NCBI RefSeq assembly: GCF_046244365.1
Contig: NZ_CP176395.1
Location: 2,232,001 to 2,296,000 of the forward strand
Reading direction: 5' to 3'
Length of the DNA: 64,000 bases
DNA from: Paenibacillus_V sp046244365
GTDB taxonomy: Bacteria > Bacillota > Bacilli > Paenibacillales > NBRC-103111
The notes below the pieces were generated by a model, which saw only the letters and a list, made by a program, of their open reading frames with translations, had not been told where the DNA came from and made no database searches. This document shows positions 7,926 through 17,154 of this stretch, piece after piece. A program made the position numbers and the translations under genes. Every line of letters starts with the position of its first letter. The stretch's first letter is position 1.

Positions 7926-9401
7926 ATGTCTTCACAAGCAACAAAAACGGGCGCGGCCTTGCAGCAGCCATTGTCGATGAAGCAAATCATCGCGCCGCTT
8001 GTCGCCATTATCGTCGGGATGTTCATGGTAATTTTGGACGGTACGGCGATGAATGTCGCGATGCCGAATCTGGTTAAGGATTTCGAAAGCACGATCGGCG
8101 TCGTGCAGTGGACCGTAACGGGATACGCGCTGGCTCAATCGGCCGTTATTCCGCTGGCGGGATGGCTGTCCGACCGTTTCGGGGCGAAACGAATCTTTTT
8201 GCTTTCCGTCGTGCTGTTTACGCTCGGATCCGGGCTCTGCGCACTGGCTACGAATGCCAGCGAACTGATCGCTTACCGGATCATTCAAGGCTTGGGCGGC
8301 GGTATGGTCGCTCCGATCGCAATGGCGTTTACGTATCGGCTCAGCCCTCCGGGGAAAGTCGGAGCGGTTATGGGCATGATCGGGATTCCGATGCTGCTTG
8401 CACCGGCGCTTGGACCGGTTGTCGCAGGCTGGCTCGTCGATTACGTTACCTGGCACTGGATTTTCTTGATTAACCTCCCGATCGGCGTTGTTGCCGTTAT
8501 CGTCGGCCTTCGCACGCTGCCGAAGCTGGATCGGCAATCCGTACCGGCTCTGGACTTCCTCGGTATGCTATTCGCTCCGATCGCGTTCGCCGCTTTGGCA
8601 TACGGCGTCAGCGAAGGAGGCACAAGCTGGACTTCGGCCAAAACGATAACCGGCCTCCTTATCGGCGGTATCGCGCTTATCGTGTTCATCATTGTTGAGC
8701 TGCGCCGCACACAGCCGCTTTTGGAGCTTCGCGTGTTCAAATCCGGCAACTTTACGCGCGGTATCGTCGTACAATGGGTATCGCAGATTGCGTTGTTCGG
8801 TACGATCTTCATGGTTCCGCTATTCCTGCAGCAAGCCAAGGGCTACACGGCCTTCGAAACCGGCTTAATTATGCTGCCGCAGGCGATTGCCGCGGGCGTG
8901 TTTATGCCGATCGGCGGACGCTTGTACGACAAGCTGGGCGCAAGACCGGTCGTCATTACAGGCTTGTCGCTGATTACTGTCGCAGCTTACGTCTTGTCGA
9001 CGATTACGACGGATACGAGCCTGACCATGCTGATGCTTCCGCTCGCCATGATCGGAGCGGGAATGGGCCTCTCGATGATGCCGTTGAACACACACATCAT
9101 TCAGTCGGCACCGCCCGAGCTGGTTAGCCGCGTAACGTCTTTGACCGCAGCGGCTCAACAAGTTATGAGCTCGTTCGCGGTGGCGGGTCTGGCTACGATG
9201 CTAACCTCCCGCGTAGAGCACTATATGGGCGAAAATCCGGCGGATCCGTTGGCCGTCATGTCGTCGTCCTACGGCGATACGTTCTTCATTCTCACCGGCA
9301 TTGCGATCTTCGGCGCGGCCGTCGCACTGCTGCTTCGCAGGCCGAAGCAGCAGCCGCAAACGGCGGAGAAGCCTGACGTGTCCATGATGATGGGACACTA
9401 A
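7926..9401 (+). CDS. DHA2 family (EmrB/QacA) multidrug efflux MFS transporter
   Basis: This is a proton-driven drug exporter in the cytoplasmic membrane. I chose the ATG at 7926, since AGGAGGAG lies about ten bases upstream; in-frame codons upstream at 7857 lack an RBS. The 491 residues and about 14 hydrophobic segments fit DHA2. Motif D1 reads LDGTAMNVAMPNL, motif A reads GWLSDRFGAKR, and the motif C region is GIPMLLAPALGPVVAGWLVD. Expression is probably repressed by the divergent TetR protein through the two palindromes in the promoter. The substrate cannot be predicted. Confidence 0.9.
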   Translation: MSSQATKTGAALQQPLSMKQIIAPLVAIIVGMFMVILDGTAMNVAMPNLVKDFESTIGVVQWTVTGYALAQSAVIPLAGWLSDRFGAKRIFLLSVVLFTLGSGLCALATNASELIAYRIIQGLGGGMVAPIAMAFTYRLSPPGKVGAVMGMIGIPMLLAPALGPVVAGWLVDYVTWHWIFLINLPIGVVAVIVGLRTLPKLDRQSVPALDFLGMLFAPIAFAALAYGVSEGGTSWTSAKTITGLLIGGIALIVFIIVELRRTQPLLELRVFKSGNFTRGIVVQWVSQIALFGTIFMVPLFLQQAKGYTAFETGLIMLPQAIAAGVFMPIGGRLYDKLGARPVVITGLSLITVAAYVLSTITTDTSLTMLMLPLAMIGAGMGLSMMPLNTHIIQSAPPELVSRVTSLTAAAQQVMSSFAVAGLATMLTSRVEHYMGENPADPLAVMSSSYGDTFFILTGIAIFGAAVALLLRRPKQQPQTAEKPDVSMMMGH

Positions 9402-9410
9402 TATAGAAGG

Positions 9411-9451
9411 AGCAAGAACCGTCCGGCCGGACGGTTCTTGCTCTTTTTTTT
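9411..9451 (+). terminator. Strong terminator after the exporter
   Basis: A perfect 16-base-pair palindrome (9411-9426 with 9427-9442, AGCAAGAACCGTCC arm) is followed by a run of T residues. Confidence 0.92.
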
Positions 9452-9452
9452 G

Positions 9453-10090
9453 CGGCTGCACTGCTGCGGCTGCTTGTCGGCATAGCGGAAATGCGGCCGG
9501 CGGGGAGGCTGGAGATGGCGTCACTATTGCTGTTAGAGATTAAGACTTATCATACCGTTGACATCTTTTTATCCGCATGTTTCTCAAACGAACTAACGAA
9601 TATTTGCCGCAGTGTGCGGACGAATGATGATCCTTTGACGCGCCGGCGTAACTAATAGGAGAAAATAGCTAAGCTAAATGATAAAAAACTAAATGGAAGG
9701 ACCGAGGCTGCTGTTTGTGAAGCGGGCGGAGGTAATTAGATGGTCTGAGGTTACTGTTGGTCAAGAGGCGACGTAATACTATCGGCTCAAAGTGTGCTGA
9801 TGAAAACCTACATAGCTCTGCACCGCACGCAGCTCCCAGCGCGCGGTGTGGTGACACGTGTTGGCAGTCGACCACACAGCACGGGAACGAGTGGCGAAAT
9901 GGAAAACATGCAGTTAAAATCGACTGAAGCGAGTGGAGGAAAAACTAACTGGAAAAGTTACAGCTGTTTTTGGCTCTACTATGCTTTTTGAGATAAAATG
10001 GCAAAAACAACTGGAGGAAATCCAGTTAATGGTGGTTAGTTTGGTCAAAATGGAGAAAATAACTACAGGTTTTCCAGTTAGCTTGCTCCA
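9453..10090. repeat. Non-coding gap with degenerate AACTGGA/TCCAGTT units
   Basis: No convincing gene lies here; the short open frames have no RBS and no recognisable protein. From about 9935 to 10080 there are three related A/T-rich units built on AACTGGA and TCCAGTT (near 9948, 10009-10027 and 10073-10079). The middle one is a small hairpin, AACTGGA (10009-10015) with TCCAGTT (10021-10027). They look like decayed copies of an intergenic repeat. Confidence 0.45.
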
Positions 10091-10130
10091 CGCTCGTCAC
10101 CCTGCGAGCCATGCCTGTGGCTCCGTGCCC

Positions 10131-10272
10131 CGCGCCAGTGCGACGGCACTCCGCGCCAGGTGCCACGGCGCCCCGCACCAGGTGCGACGGCGCTCCGCAC
10201 CAGCACCAGGTGCCACGGCACTCCGCGCCAGCGCCACGGCGCCCAGCACCAGGTGCCGCGCGTCGGCGCCGC
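10131..10272. repeat. GC-rich imperfect tandem repeat, about 22-base unit
   Basis: Five to six degenerate copies of a unit like CGCACCAGGTGCGACGGCGC run from about 10131 to 10265. The composition is much more GC-rich than the A/T-rich DNA directly before it. It ends at the terminator of the minus-strand HAD gene. No coding role is apparent. Confidence 0.65.
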
Positions 10273-10299
10273 AAAAAAAACGCGAACCGGCGGTTCGCG
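10273..10299 (-). terminator. Terminator of the HAD gene
   Basis: On the minus strand, CGCGAACCG (10291-10299) pairs with CGGTTCGCG (10281-10289) and is followed by eight T residues (10273-10280). It directly abuts the HAD stop codon. Confidence 0.9.
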
Positions 10300-11046
10300 T
10301 TAAAATACATTCAGCAAAATATCGATTTTGCGTACGATGATGACTTTCCGGTTCCTAAGCTTGCGCTGGGAGCTTTTTTTGCTGTGGCCGGGATGGAGCC
10401 AGACGGCGTCAAGCCCCGCGCCGACAGCTCCGAGCACGTCATTCTTCCACGAATTGCCCACCATGACGCCTTGCGACGGGGCGATGCCAACCCCTTGAAG
10501 CGCCTGCTTGAACAAAGCGGGGTTCGGCTTGCGAACGCCTCCTTTTAAGGTCGCGAATACGCGCTCGTTCGGAATAAGGCTGCTCAATTCGAGAATGTGC
10601 AGCTGCGATTCGACTTTCTCTTTATTGCCGTTGCTTATGATGGCTAGCTTGTAGGTGGCCGCCAGCTGCTCAAGCGTATCCCGCGCTCCGGGTACAAGGG
10701 TGGGCGTACGCGTTTGTTTGTCCTTGATCCGGTTGAGGAAGGTGCGCAGGAACGCTTCATTCAATGTAAAAGGAAGCGGGTCGAGCGCGATTTTCAAGCA
10801 GGCCAGCCGAATTTTATCGCGATTGACGGCATTCATCCGTTTTTGCGTGATCTTCTTCCGCCATTCGTCCCAATACCGCTCGACGATGCCCTGCTGCGTC
10901 CACTCGCCGTCGCCCGACCAGCGGCCGGTATATTCGCCCAGCACGTCGAGAAAACTGTCGTAGAACGACTGGTGCGGATCGATTAACGTATGGTTCATAT
11001 CGAAAAAAATGACTTTGGTTTGCTCGGGAGCGAAAAACCGTTTCAT
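10300..11046 (-). CDS. HAD-superfamily hydrolase with altered motif I
   Basis: I start at the ATG at 11044-11046, preceded by GAGGTGAGG; longer in-frame extensions lack an RBS. The 248-residue protein has the HAD layout: motif I at about residues 13-19 (FFDMNHTL), a helical cap, motif II ISNGN, a Lys-containing motif III (VRKPNPALF) and motif IV VGNSWKND. In classic HAD phosphatases motif I is DxD; here the second Asp is Asn (DMN). That Asp is normally the general acid/base, so phosphatase activity may be reduced or changed. The substrate is unknown. Confidence 0.8.
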   Translation of the reverse strand: MKRFFAPEQTKVIFFDMNHTLIDPHQSFYDSFLDVLGEYTGRWSGDGEWTQQGIVERYWDEWRKKITQKRMNAVNRDKIRLACLKIALDPLPFTLNEAFLRTFLNRIKDKQTRTPTLVPGARDTLEQLAATYKLAIISNGNKEKVESQLHILELSSLIPNERVFATLKGGVRKPNPALFKQALQGVGIAPSQGVMVGNSWKNDVLGAVGAGLDAVWLHPGHSKKSSQRKLRNRKVIIVRKIDILLNVF

Positions 11047-11386
11047 AACCCTCACCTCGGGTAATTTCCTGAATATCGGCGGCGGCGAAGCGATTGAACG
11101 GCAGTTGACGTTCGCATGCCCGTTACGGAAAGGAGTCGATTTGGAGTGCTGGAGAAAGGGGGAATTCGCCTTCTTCATATGTATGCGCAAGGGGGCTTTT
11201 TTATTGCCTCGGATAAGACGGGGAAGCAATTTTCGTAAAGAAGGGACACGTCTCGCGCAAACGGAAGCGAATCCCGGACCGATCTTGCTTTTTTGAAGGG
11301 CTCAGGTTTCAACCGGGCGCACTCCTATGCTATGATGAAAGGTAATGAACGAAATTCCCTGAGAACCTATTGGAAAGAGGTGGACT
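11047..11386 (+). promoter_or_regulatory. Intergenic region with weak candidate polA promoter
   Basis: No gene is visible between the divergent HAD and polA genes. A TATGAT at 11331-11336 preceded 18 bases upstream by TTTCAA (11307-11312) could be the polA promoter. I see no other clear signal. Confidence 0.35.
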
Positions 11387-14041
11387 ATGAGCAAGCTGAT
11401 TGTCATAGACGGAAACAGCATTGCATATCGCGCTTTTTTTGCGCTGCCGCTTTTGAGTAATTCGCAGGGGCTGCATACCAATGCGGTTTACGGATTTACG
11501 ACGATGCTTCTGAAGCTGATCGAAGAACAGAAGCCGACCCATTTTCTAGTGGCTTTCGACGCAGGCAAACAAACGTTTCGACATAAAGGATACGCGGAAT
11601 ATAAAGGCGGGCGCGAAAAAACGCCTTCGGAGCTATCCGAGCAGTTTCCCGTGCTCAAGGATCTGATTAAGGCTTTCGGCATTTCGCAATTTGAGCTGGC
11701 CGGTTATGAGGCCGACGATATTATCGGCACGCTGACGCGAGTGGCGGACGAGCGCGACGACATGAAGGTTATCGTCGTTTCAGGCGATAAAGATATGCTC
11801 CAGCTGGCATCGGACCGGGTAACGATCGCGCTCACGCGCAAAGGCATCAGCGAGGTCGACCTGTACGATCCGCCGGCGATTCAAGAAAAATACGGTCTCG
11901 AGCCGAAGCAAATCATCGATTTAAAGGGACTGATGGGCGATGCGTCCGACAACATCCCCGGTATTCCGGGCGTAGGCGAGAAAACGGCGCTCAAGCTGCT
12001 GCACCAGTTCGGCTCGGTGGAAGGTGTGCTCGAGCATACGTCCGAAATCGCCGGCAAAATGCGCGAGAAGGTCGAGGCGCATGCCGCCGACGCGAGGATG
12101 AGCAAGGAGCTTGCGACTATATATCGCGAAGTGCCTATGGAGTCCGAGTGGACGGCGCTTGCTTACGGCGGTTATGAAGGACAAGCGCTCGCCTCCATGT
12201 TCCGCAAGCTGGAGTTCAAGTCGCTGCTGGACAAAATGGATTTCTCCGGCGGCGACAGCGAAGGCGAGAAAGAGCAGGAGGAGACGTTCGGCTTCGAGAT
12301 CGTGAACGAGGAAAGCTTGTCCGCTTTCTCCCGAAAGCTGAACGAAGTGGATGCGGTGAACGTCGAGGTGATCGGCGACAATCCGCATATGTCGGACGTG
12401 CTGGGCGCTGCTTTCCACACGCCGGATATGGTGTATTACGTGCCTTTCGGTCTGTTTGGATCGGATGCGGCCAAGCCTGTGACCGATTGGCTGAGCGACG
12501 CAGGGAAGCCGAAAACGCTCTACGATCTGCACCGCGCGGAAGCCGCCCTTGCCTGGAAAGGGATCAAGCTTGCGGGATGCGATTTTGACGTGCTGCTTGC
12601 GGCTTATTTGCTCGATCCGACCGAAGCGAGCCACACGCTGAGCGCACTTACCTTTAAATACGGCCAGCCTCCGGTCAAAGAAGACGAAGCGGTGTTCGGC
12701 AAGGGCGCGAAGTTCCGGGTGCCCGATACGGCTACAACCGGCGAGCATTTGTGCCGCAAAGCGCTTGCGATCAGCAGGTTGGCGAAGGTGCTTCGCCGGG
12801 AGCTGGACGAGAAGGAGATGAGGTCGCTCTTCTTCGAGCTGGAGCTGCCGTTGTCTACCGTGCTTGCCGGCATGGAGCTGAAAGGCATCCGCGTTAACAA
12901 GGACGAGCTGAAGCAGCTCGGCGCCGAGCTCAGCGTACAAATCGACAAGCTGATGACGACCATCTACAATTTGGCGGGCACCGAGTTTAACATCGGCTCC
13001 CCTAAGCAGCTTGGTGAAATTTTGTTCGAGAAGCTGGGTCTTCCCGTCTACAAAAAGACGAAAACCGGCTATTCCACCGACGCCGAGGTGCTGGAGTGGC
13101 TGGCGTCCAAGCACGAGATCGTTACGCATATTTTGCAGTACCGGCAGTTGGCCAAACTCCAATCGACATACGTGGAAGGACTGCTGAAGGAAGTTCGCGA
13201 GCAGACCGGCCATATTCATACGTATTATAAGCAGACGATTGCGGCGACGGGGCGGCTGAGCAGCCAATACCCGAACCTGCAGAACATTCCGATCCGGCTT
13301 GAAGAAGGCCGCAAAATCCGTAAAGTATTCGTGCCGTCCGAACCCGGCTGGTTTATGCTGGCGGCCGACTACTCGCAGATCGAGCTCCGCGTGCTTGCGC
13401 ATATATCGCAGGACGAGAAGCTGATCGAGGCGTTCCTGCACGACATGGATATCCATACCAAAACGGCGATGGACGTGTTCGGCGTCGCTCAATCCGATGT
13501 GGATGCGAATATGCGGCGTCAGGCAAAGGCTGTCAACTTTGGCATCGTGTACGGTATCAGCGATTACGGCTTGTCGCAAAACCTGGATATTACGCGCGGA
13601 GAAGCCGCCAGGTTTATCGAGCAATATTTTGCCGTGTTTAAGGGCGTTCGCAAATATATGGACGATATCGTGCTGAAAGCGCGCATGGACGGCTACGTGA
13701 CGACGCTCCTGCAGCGCCGCCGGTATTTGCCCGAAATTGGGGCATCGAACTTCAATCTCCGCTCCTTCGCGGAACGGACGGCGATGAACTCGCCGATTCA
13801 AGGCACCGCCGCGGATATTATCAAGCTGGCTATGGTGCAGATGGCCGAGCGCATGCGCGAAGCCGGTCTTCGCAGCCGCATGCTGCTTCAGGTACATGAC
13901 GAACTTGTATTCGAAGTGCCGGAGGAAGAACTCGAGACGATGCGCAAGCTCGTTCCCGAGGTCATGGAGAGCGCGCTGAAGCTCGATGTTCCGTTGAAAG
14001 TCGATGTCAATGACGGCATCAATTGGTACGAGGCGAAATAG
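11387..14041 (+). CDS. polA: DNA polymerase I
   Basis: The 884-residue enzyme fills gaps and removes primers during replication and repair. The N-terminal 5'-3' exonuclease domain (about 1-290) shows IVIDGNSIAYRAFF, YEADDIIGTL and GDASDNIPGIPGVGEKTA. The polymerase domain has motif A AADYSQIELR (about 659), motif B QAKAVNFGIVYG (about 712) and motif C VHDELV (about 835). The middle 3'-5' exonuclease-like domain lacks the D-x-E metal ligands (NVEVIGDN in place of the FDTET-type motif), as known for Bacillus-type Pol I, so proofreading is probably absent. The start at 11387 follows AAGAGGTGG. It heads the polA-mutM-ytaF-coaE cluster. Confidence 0.97.
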   Translation: MSKLIVIDGNSIAYRAFFALPLLSNSQGLHTNAVYGFTTMLLKLIEEQKPTHFLVAFDAGKQTFRHKGYAEYKGGREKTPSELSEQFPVLKDLIKAFGISQFELAGYEADDIIGTLTRVADERDDMKVIVVSGDKDMLQLASDRVTIALTRKGISEVDLYDPPAIQEKYGLEPKQIIDLKGLMGDASDNIPGIPGVGEKTALKLLHQFGSVEGVLEHTSEIAGKMREKVEAHAADARMSKELATIYREVPMESEWTALAYGGYEGQALASMFRKLEFKSLLDKMDFSGGDSEGEKEQEETFGFEIVNEESLSAFSRKLNEVDAVNVEVIGDNPHMSDVLGAAFHTPDMVYYVPFGLFGSDAAKPVTDWLSDAGKPKTLYDLHRAEAALAWKGIKLAGCDFDVLLAAYLLDPTEASHTLSALTFKYGQPPVKEDEAVFGKGAKFRVPDTATTGEHLCRKALAISRLAKVLRRELDEKEMRSLFFELELPLSTVLAGMELKGIRVNKDELKQLGAELSVQIDKLMTTIYNLAGTEFNIGSPKQLGEILFEKLGLPVYKKTKTGYSTDAEVLEWLASKHEIVTHILQYRQLAKLQSTYVEGLLKEVREQTGHIHTYYKQTIAATGRLSSQYPNLQNIPIRLEEGRKIRKVFVPSEPGWFMLAADYSQIELRVLAHISQDEKLIEAFLHDMDIHTKTAMDVFGVAQSDVDANMRRQAKAVNFGIVYGISDYGLSQNLDITRGEAARFIEQYFAVFKGVRKYMDDIVLKARMDGYVTTLLQRRRYLPEIGASNFNLRSFAERTAMNSPIQGTAADIIKLAMVQMAERMREAGLRSRMLLQVHDELVFEVPEEELETMRKLVPEVMESALKLDVPLKVDVNDGINWYEAK

Positions 14042-14213
14042 CGTACGGCAGGAAACAATTGGCCGGCTTATGAGGGGCCTGTCATGCTGGCGCTTGAGGA
14101 CGAGTTCCTGTAAGATGCATAGATGAACGTTCCTGTCATCCGGCAGGAATCGCTTAAGAATAACGCCGTCCGCATGAATAAATTCTTGGGGCGGTATGCA
14201 AGAGGTGAAGGCA

Positions 14214-15080
14214 ATGCCGGAATTACCGGAGGTAGAAACGGTTAGACGAACGCTCAATGAGCTGGTAGCCGGAAAAACGATCGAAAGCGTCTCCGTTCAT
14301 TTGCGGCGCATTATTCAGCGTCCTGAGGAACCGGAGCATTTCGCGGCACTTTTGCAAGGGCAAACGATTCAAACCGTCGAGCGGCGCGGGAAATTTTTGC
14401 GCATTTTGCTGGACGACCAAGTGCTCGTTTCGCATTTGCGGATGGAAGGCCGTTACGGCGTTTACGGGAAGGACGAGCCGGTCGAAAAGCATACGCATGT
14501 CGTGTTTCATTTTACGGACGGCACGGAGCTGCGTTACAAGGACGTCAGACAATTCGGCACGATGCATCTGTTTGGGACTGGCGAGGAATTCCTTCTGCCG
14601 CCTCTGCATAAGCTTGGAATAGAACCGCTAGATGCGGGTTTCACGAAGGAAGCGTTTCGCAAGACGATTGCGGGACGGACGACCAAGATCAAGCCGCTGC
14701 TCCTCAATCAGGAGTATATCGTCGGCTTGGGCAATATTTATGTAGACGAAGCGCTGCATGCCGCCGGCATTCATCCGGAGCGGGAAGCGGACAAGCTTAG
14801 CCGCGCCGAGACCGACCGCTTGTTCGAGTCGATTGTACGGACGCTGCAGGAGGCTGTCGATGCCGGAGGCTCCTCCATCAAATCGTATGTGAACGGCCAG
14901 GGAGAAATGGGCATGTTCCAGCAGCAGCTTAAAGCTTACGGGCGCAAGGGCAAACCATGCGAGCAATGCGGCCATCTGATCGAGAAAACGGTGCTAGGCG
15001 GACGCGGGACGCATTTTTGTCCGAAATGCCAGCCTCTAAAGGCCAAAACCAGGCAGTCAAAGCGTGCGGTTTCAGGTTAA
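14214..15080 (+). CDS. mutM: Formamidopyrimidine-DNA glycosylase MutM (Fpg)
   Basis: This base-excision repair enzyme removes 8-oxoguanine and formamidopyrimidines and nicks the strand. I chose the ATG at 14214 because mature Fpg must begin MPELPEVE, with Pro2 as the nucleophile, and AGAGGTGA lies just upstream. The 288 residues match the family. The H2TH region contains LLNQEYIVGLGNIYVDEALH. The C-terminal zinc finger is CEQC...CPKC after YGRKGKP, with the GGRGTHFCP loop. It lies 172 bases after polA, as in other Bacilli. Confidence 0.96.
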   Translation: MPELPEVETVRRTLNELVAGKTIESVSVHLRRIIQRPEEPEHFAALLQGQTIQTVERRGKFLRILLDDQVLVSHLRMEGRYGVYGKDEPVEKHTHVVFHFTDGTELRYKDVRQFGTMHLFGTGEEFLLPPLHKLGIEPLDAGFTKEAFRKTIAGRTTKIKPLLLNQEYIVGLGNIYVDEALHAAGIHPEREADKLSRAETDRLFESIVRTLQEAVDAGGSSIKSYVNGQGEMGMFQQQLKAYGRKGKPCEQCGHLIEKTVLGGRGTHFCPKCQPLKAKTRQSKRAVSG

Positions 15081-15222
15081 GTTGTAACCATGCACTCTTC
15101 TACGGCACCCTCCATATGTTAGAGAGACGAATGCGCCCAGACGGATATGGAAGCTCGGCTCCGCGCATAAGTTAGGAGGGCGGGTTTGCGGCGATGCCGC
15201 ACCCGTAGGGGAGGAACGGACA

Positions 15223-15897
15223 ATGCTGCCGGTCGTATCGCTGTTGATTCTCGCGTTTGCCGTTAGCCTTGACGGCTTTGGCGTAGGAGCCATGTACGGG
15301 CTCCGCAAAATCAAAATGCCTGCTCTGTCGCTTATGATTATCTCGCTGTTGTCGGGAACGGTCATTTTCGTTTCGATGCATATCGGTTTGGTGGTTGCGA
15401 ACTTGTTTTCGCCCCGACTGGCATCAGCGATCGGAGCGGTCATTTTGATCGGAATCGGGATATGGGCTTTATTCCAAATGTTCATGCAAAAGGATCAGGA
15501 AGCGGAAGAGCCGAAGGAACTGCCAGAACGGGTCGCCGAGAAGGCAGGGGAGTTCAAAAAACTTGTTTCGATCGAATTGAAACGGCTTGGCCTGGTCATT
15601 CAAATATTAAAAACGCCGTCCGTCGCCGATGTTGACCGGTCCGGAAACATTTCGGCTTCGGAAGCGATGCTGCTCGGGGTTGCGCTTTCCCTTGACGCCT
15701 TCGGCGCGGGCATCGGAGCAGCGCTTATCGGCTTAACGCCGTGGCTTACGGCTACGATCATCGCAGCTGCAAGCGGAACCTTTCTGTGGCTCGGCTTGCG
15801 TATCGGTTTCCTATACGCCGATCTGCATTGGGTAAGGCGGTTGTCGATATTGCCGGGTTGCATCTTAATCATGATGGGAATTATGAAGTTAATGTAG
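15223..15897 (+). CDS. ytaF: Sporulation membrane protein YtaF (MntP-like)
   Basis: The 224-residue integral membrane protein has about six hydrophobic helices in two similar halves. Each half begins with a SLDGFGVG- or SLDAFGAG-type motif (AVSLDGFGVGAMYGL near the N-terminus and ALSLDAFGAGIGAAL near 155), as in the MntP/YtaF family. The ATG at 15223 follows GGGGAGGAA. The position between mutM and coaE matches Bacillus subtilis ytaF. Its exact transport role is not established; it is annotated as sporulation-associated in Bacillus. Confidence 0.9.
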   Translation: MLPVVSLLILAFAVSLDGFGVGAMYGLRKIKMPALSLMIISLLSGTVIFVSMHIGLVVANLFSPRLASAIGAVILIGIGIWALFQMFMQKDQEAEEPKELPERVAEKAGEFKKLVSIELKRLGLVIQILKTPSVADVDRSGNISASEAMLLGVALSLDAFGAGIGAALIGLTPWLTATIIAAASGTFLWLGLRIGFLYADLHWVRRLSILPGCILIMMGIMKLM

Positions 15898-15919
15898 GGA
15901 ACGGGGAGAGAAGGCTTCG

Positions 15920-16516
15920 ATGCATATTGGATTGACAGGTGGAATCGCCTGCGGCAAAAGCACCGTAGCCGACATGCTCGTGCGCCGCGGAGCGATTCTT
16001 ATCGATGCGGACCGGTTGGCCCGCGAAGTCGTAGAGGCTGGAAGCCCTGTGCTTGACGCCGTCGCAGCCCGCTTCGGGCAAGACGTGCTGCTCCCTGACG
16101 GATCGCTGAACCGGAAACGGCTCGGCGAGATTGTCTTTCAGGATAAAGCGGCGCGGAAGGACCTCGAAGCGATTTTGCATCCCGAAATAAGGAAGCGGAT
16201 GTTCGGACGAATGGCGTCGCTGCAGGCGGAACAGCCGGACAAGCTGGTTGCGGTCGATGTCCCGCTCATGTTCGAATCCGGACTTGAAGGACATTTTGAC
16301 GAAATTATGGTCGTCTATGTGCCGCGAGACGTTCAGGTACAGCGTCTGATGGAGCGTGACGGACTTAGCTTGGAGCAGGCGGAGCTGCGGCTGGCGGCTC
16401 AAATGCCGATCGAGCAAAAGAAATCGCTGGCCGATATCGTCATCGACAATAGGGGAAGCGTGGAGGACACGGAACGTCAAGTGGATGACTTTTGGCGCGG
16501 GAAGGGGCTTTCATGA
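15920..16516 (+). CDS. coaE: Dephospho-CoA kinase
   Basis: This enzyme catalyses the last step of coenzyme A synthesis, phosphorylating the 3'-hydroxyl of dephospho-CoA. The 198-residue protein starts MHIGLTGGIACGKST with the P-loop at about 7-15. It also shows DADRLAREVV, HPEIRKRM and DVPLMFESG, which are conserved in CoaE. The ATG at 15920 follows GGGGAGAG by a suitable gap. Its stop overlaps the next gene's start in an ATGA. Confidence 0.96.
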   Translation: MHIGLTGGIACGKSTVADMLVRRGAILIDADRLAREVVEAGSPVLDAVAARFGQDVLLPDGSLNRKRLGEIVFQDKAARKDLEAILHPEIRKRMFGRMASLQAEQPDKLVAVDVPLMFESGLEGHFDEIMVVYVPRDVQVQRLMERDGLSLEQAELRLAAQMPIEQKKSLADIVIDNRGSVEDTERQVDDFWRGKGLS

Positions 16517-17088
16517 ATCGTTTGCGCAAAAAACGATGGTTTGCTCTCGTGTTGGTCGTCGTTCTGCTGCTGCTTTTCTACAACAGCACTTGGCTTGGCA
16601 AAATGATGTATCCGATTCATTACCGGGACGGGATCGAAGCGAGCGCCAAAAAGCATGGAATCGATCCGCTGCTGGTAGCCGCCATCATACGCGTCGAATC
16701 GAATTATAAAGCGGAGCCCCGCTCCAAGAAAGGCGCCGTCGGCATTATGCAGATCATGCCGGACACGGCGGAATGGCTGTTCGAGCGGGAAGGCTTCCGG
16801 TCCTTCTCTCTTGCGGATCTCGACGATCCTTATAAGAACATCGAAGTCGGGACCAAATATCTGGATTTGCTCAGCCGCCAATTCAAGGACAAGTTGCCGC
16901 AAGTTATTGCAGCCTACAATGCAGGTCCCGGCAATGTAACCAAGTGGCTGCAGAACGGCACATGGGACGGCGAGCTTTCGCATAGCGCACAGATTCCTTT
17001 TTGGGAAACGCGTGGCTATGTGGACAGGGTATGGTATTATTATAAGAAATACATGAATATCTATGCGGACGACGATAACGCCATATAA
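16513..17088 (+). CDS. Membrane-anchored lytic murein transglycosylase (SLT domain)
   Basis: The product cleaves peptidoglycan glycan strands with 1,6-anhydro product formation. I chose the ATG at 16513, which overlaps the coaE stop and follows GGAAGGGG; an ATG at 16492 is in frame but inside coaE. The 191 residues have a basic N-terminus and one membrane helix (about 9-24), so the domain faces outward. SLT motifs are AAIIRVESNY (catalytic Glu about 62), GAVGIMQIMPDTA and AAYNAGPGNVTKWL. The same coaE-adjacent gene is seen in Paenibacillaceae and Bacillus (YtaG/YjbJ-like); that link is from memory. Confidence 0.9.
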   Translation: MNRLRKKRWFALVLVVVLLLLFYNSTWLGKMMYPIHYRDGIEASAKKHGIDPLLVAAIIRVESNYKAEPRSKKGAVGIMQIMPDTAEWLFEREGFRSFSLADLDDPYKNIEVGTKYLDLLSRQFKDKLPQVIAAYNAGPGNVTKWLQNGTWDGELSHSAQIPFWETRGYVDRVWYYYKKYMNIYADDDNAI

Positions 17089-17100
17089 ACAAAAAGAAGC

Positions 17101-17130
17101 GTTGGACAAGCTCTTAGGGAGCTGTCCAAC
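17101..17130 (-). terminator. Terminator of the spore protein gene
   Basis: GTTGGACA(A)GCTC at 17101-17113 pairs with GAGCTGTCCAAC at 17119-17130. The T-rich tract follows on the minus strand (CTTCTTTTTG), so it serves the minus-strand gene and may also stop the plus-strand transglycosylase transcript. Confidence 0.75.
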
Positions 17131-17154
17131 ACTTCCTGCTCTGTTTAGAGAGCA

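Noticed and set aside
9794..10340. Overlapping open frames in the 9.8-10.3 kb gap
   Set aside because: They cross unlike repeat types, lack ribosome binding sites and encode low-complexity Arg/Ala-rich sequence.
11921..14257. 778-codon open frame antisense to polA
   Set aside because: It mirrors the polA codon pattern, is rich in Arg and His, and has no RBS or known motif.
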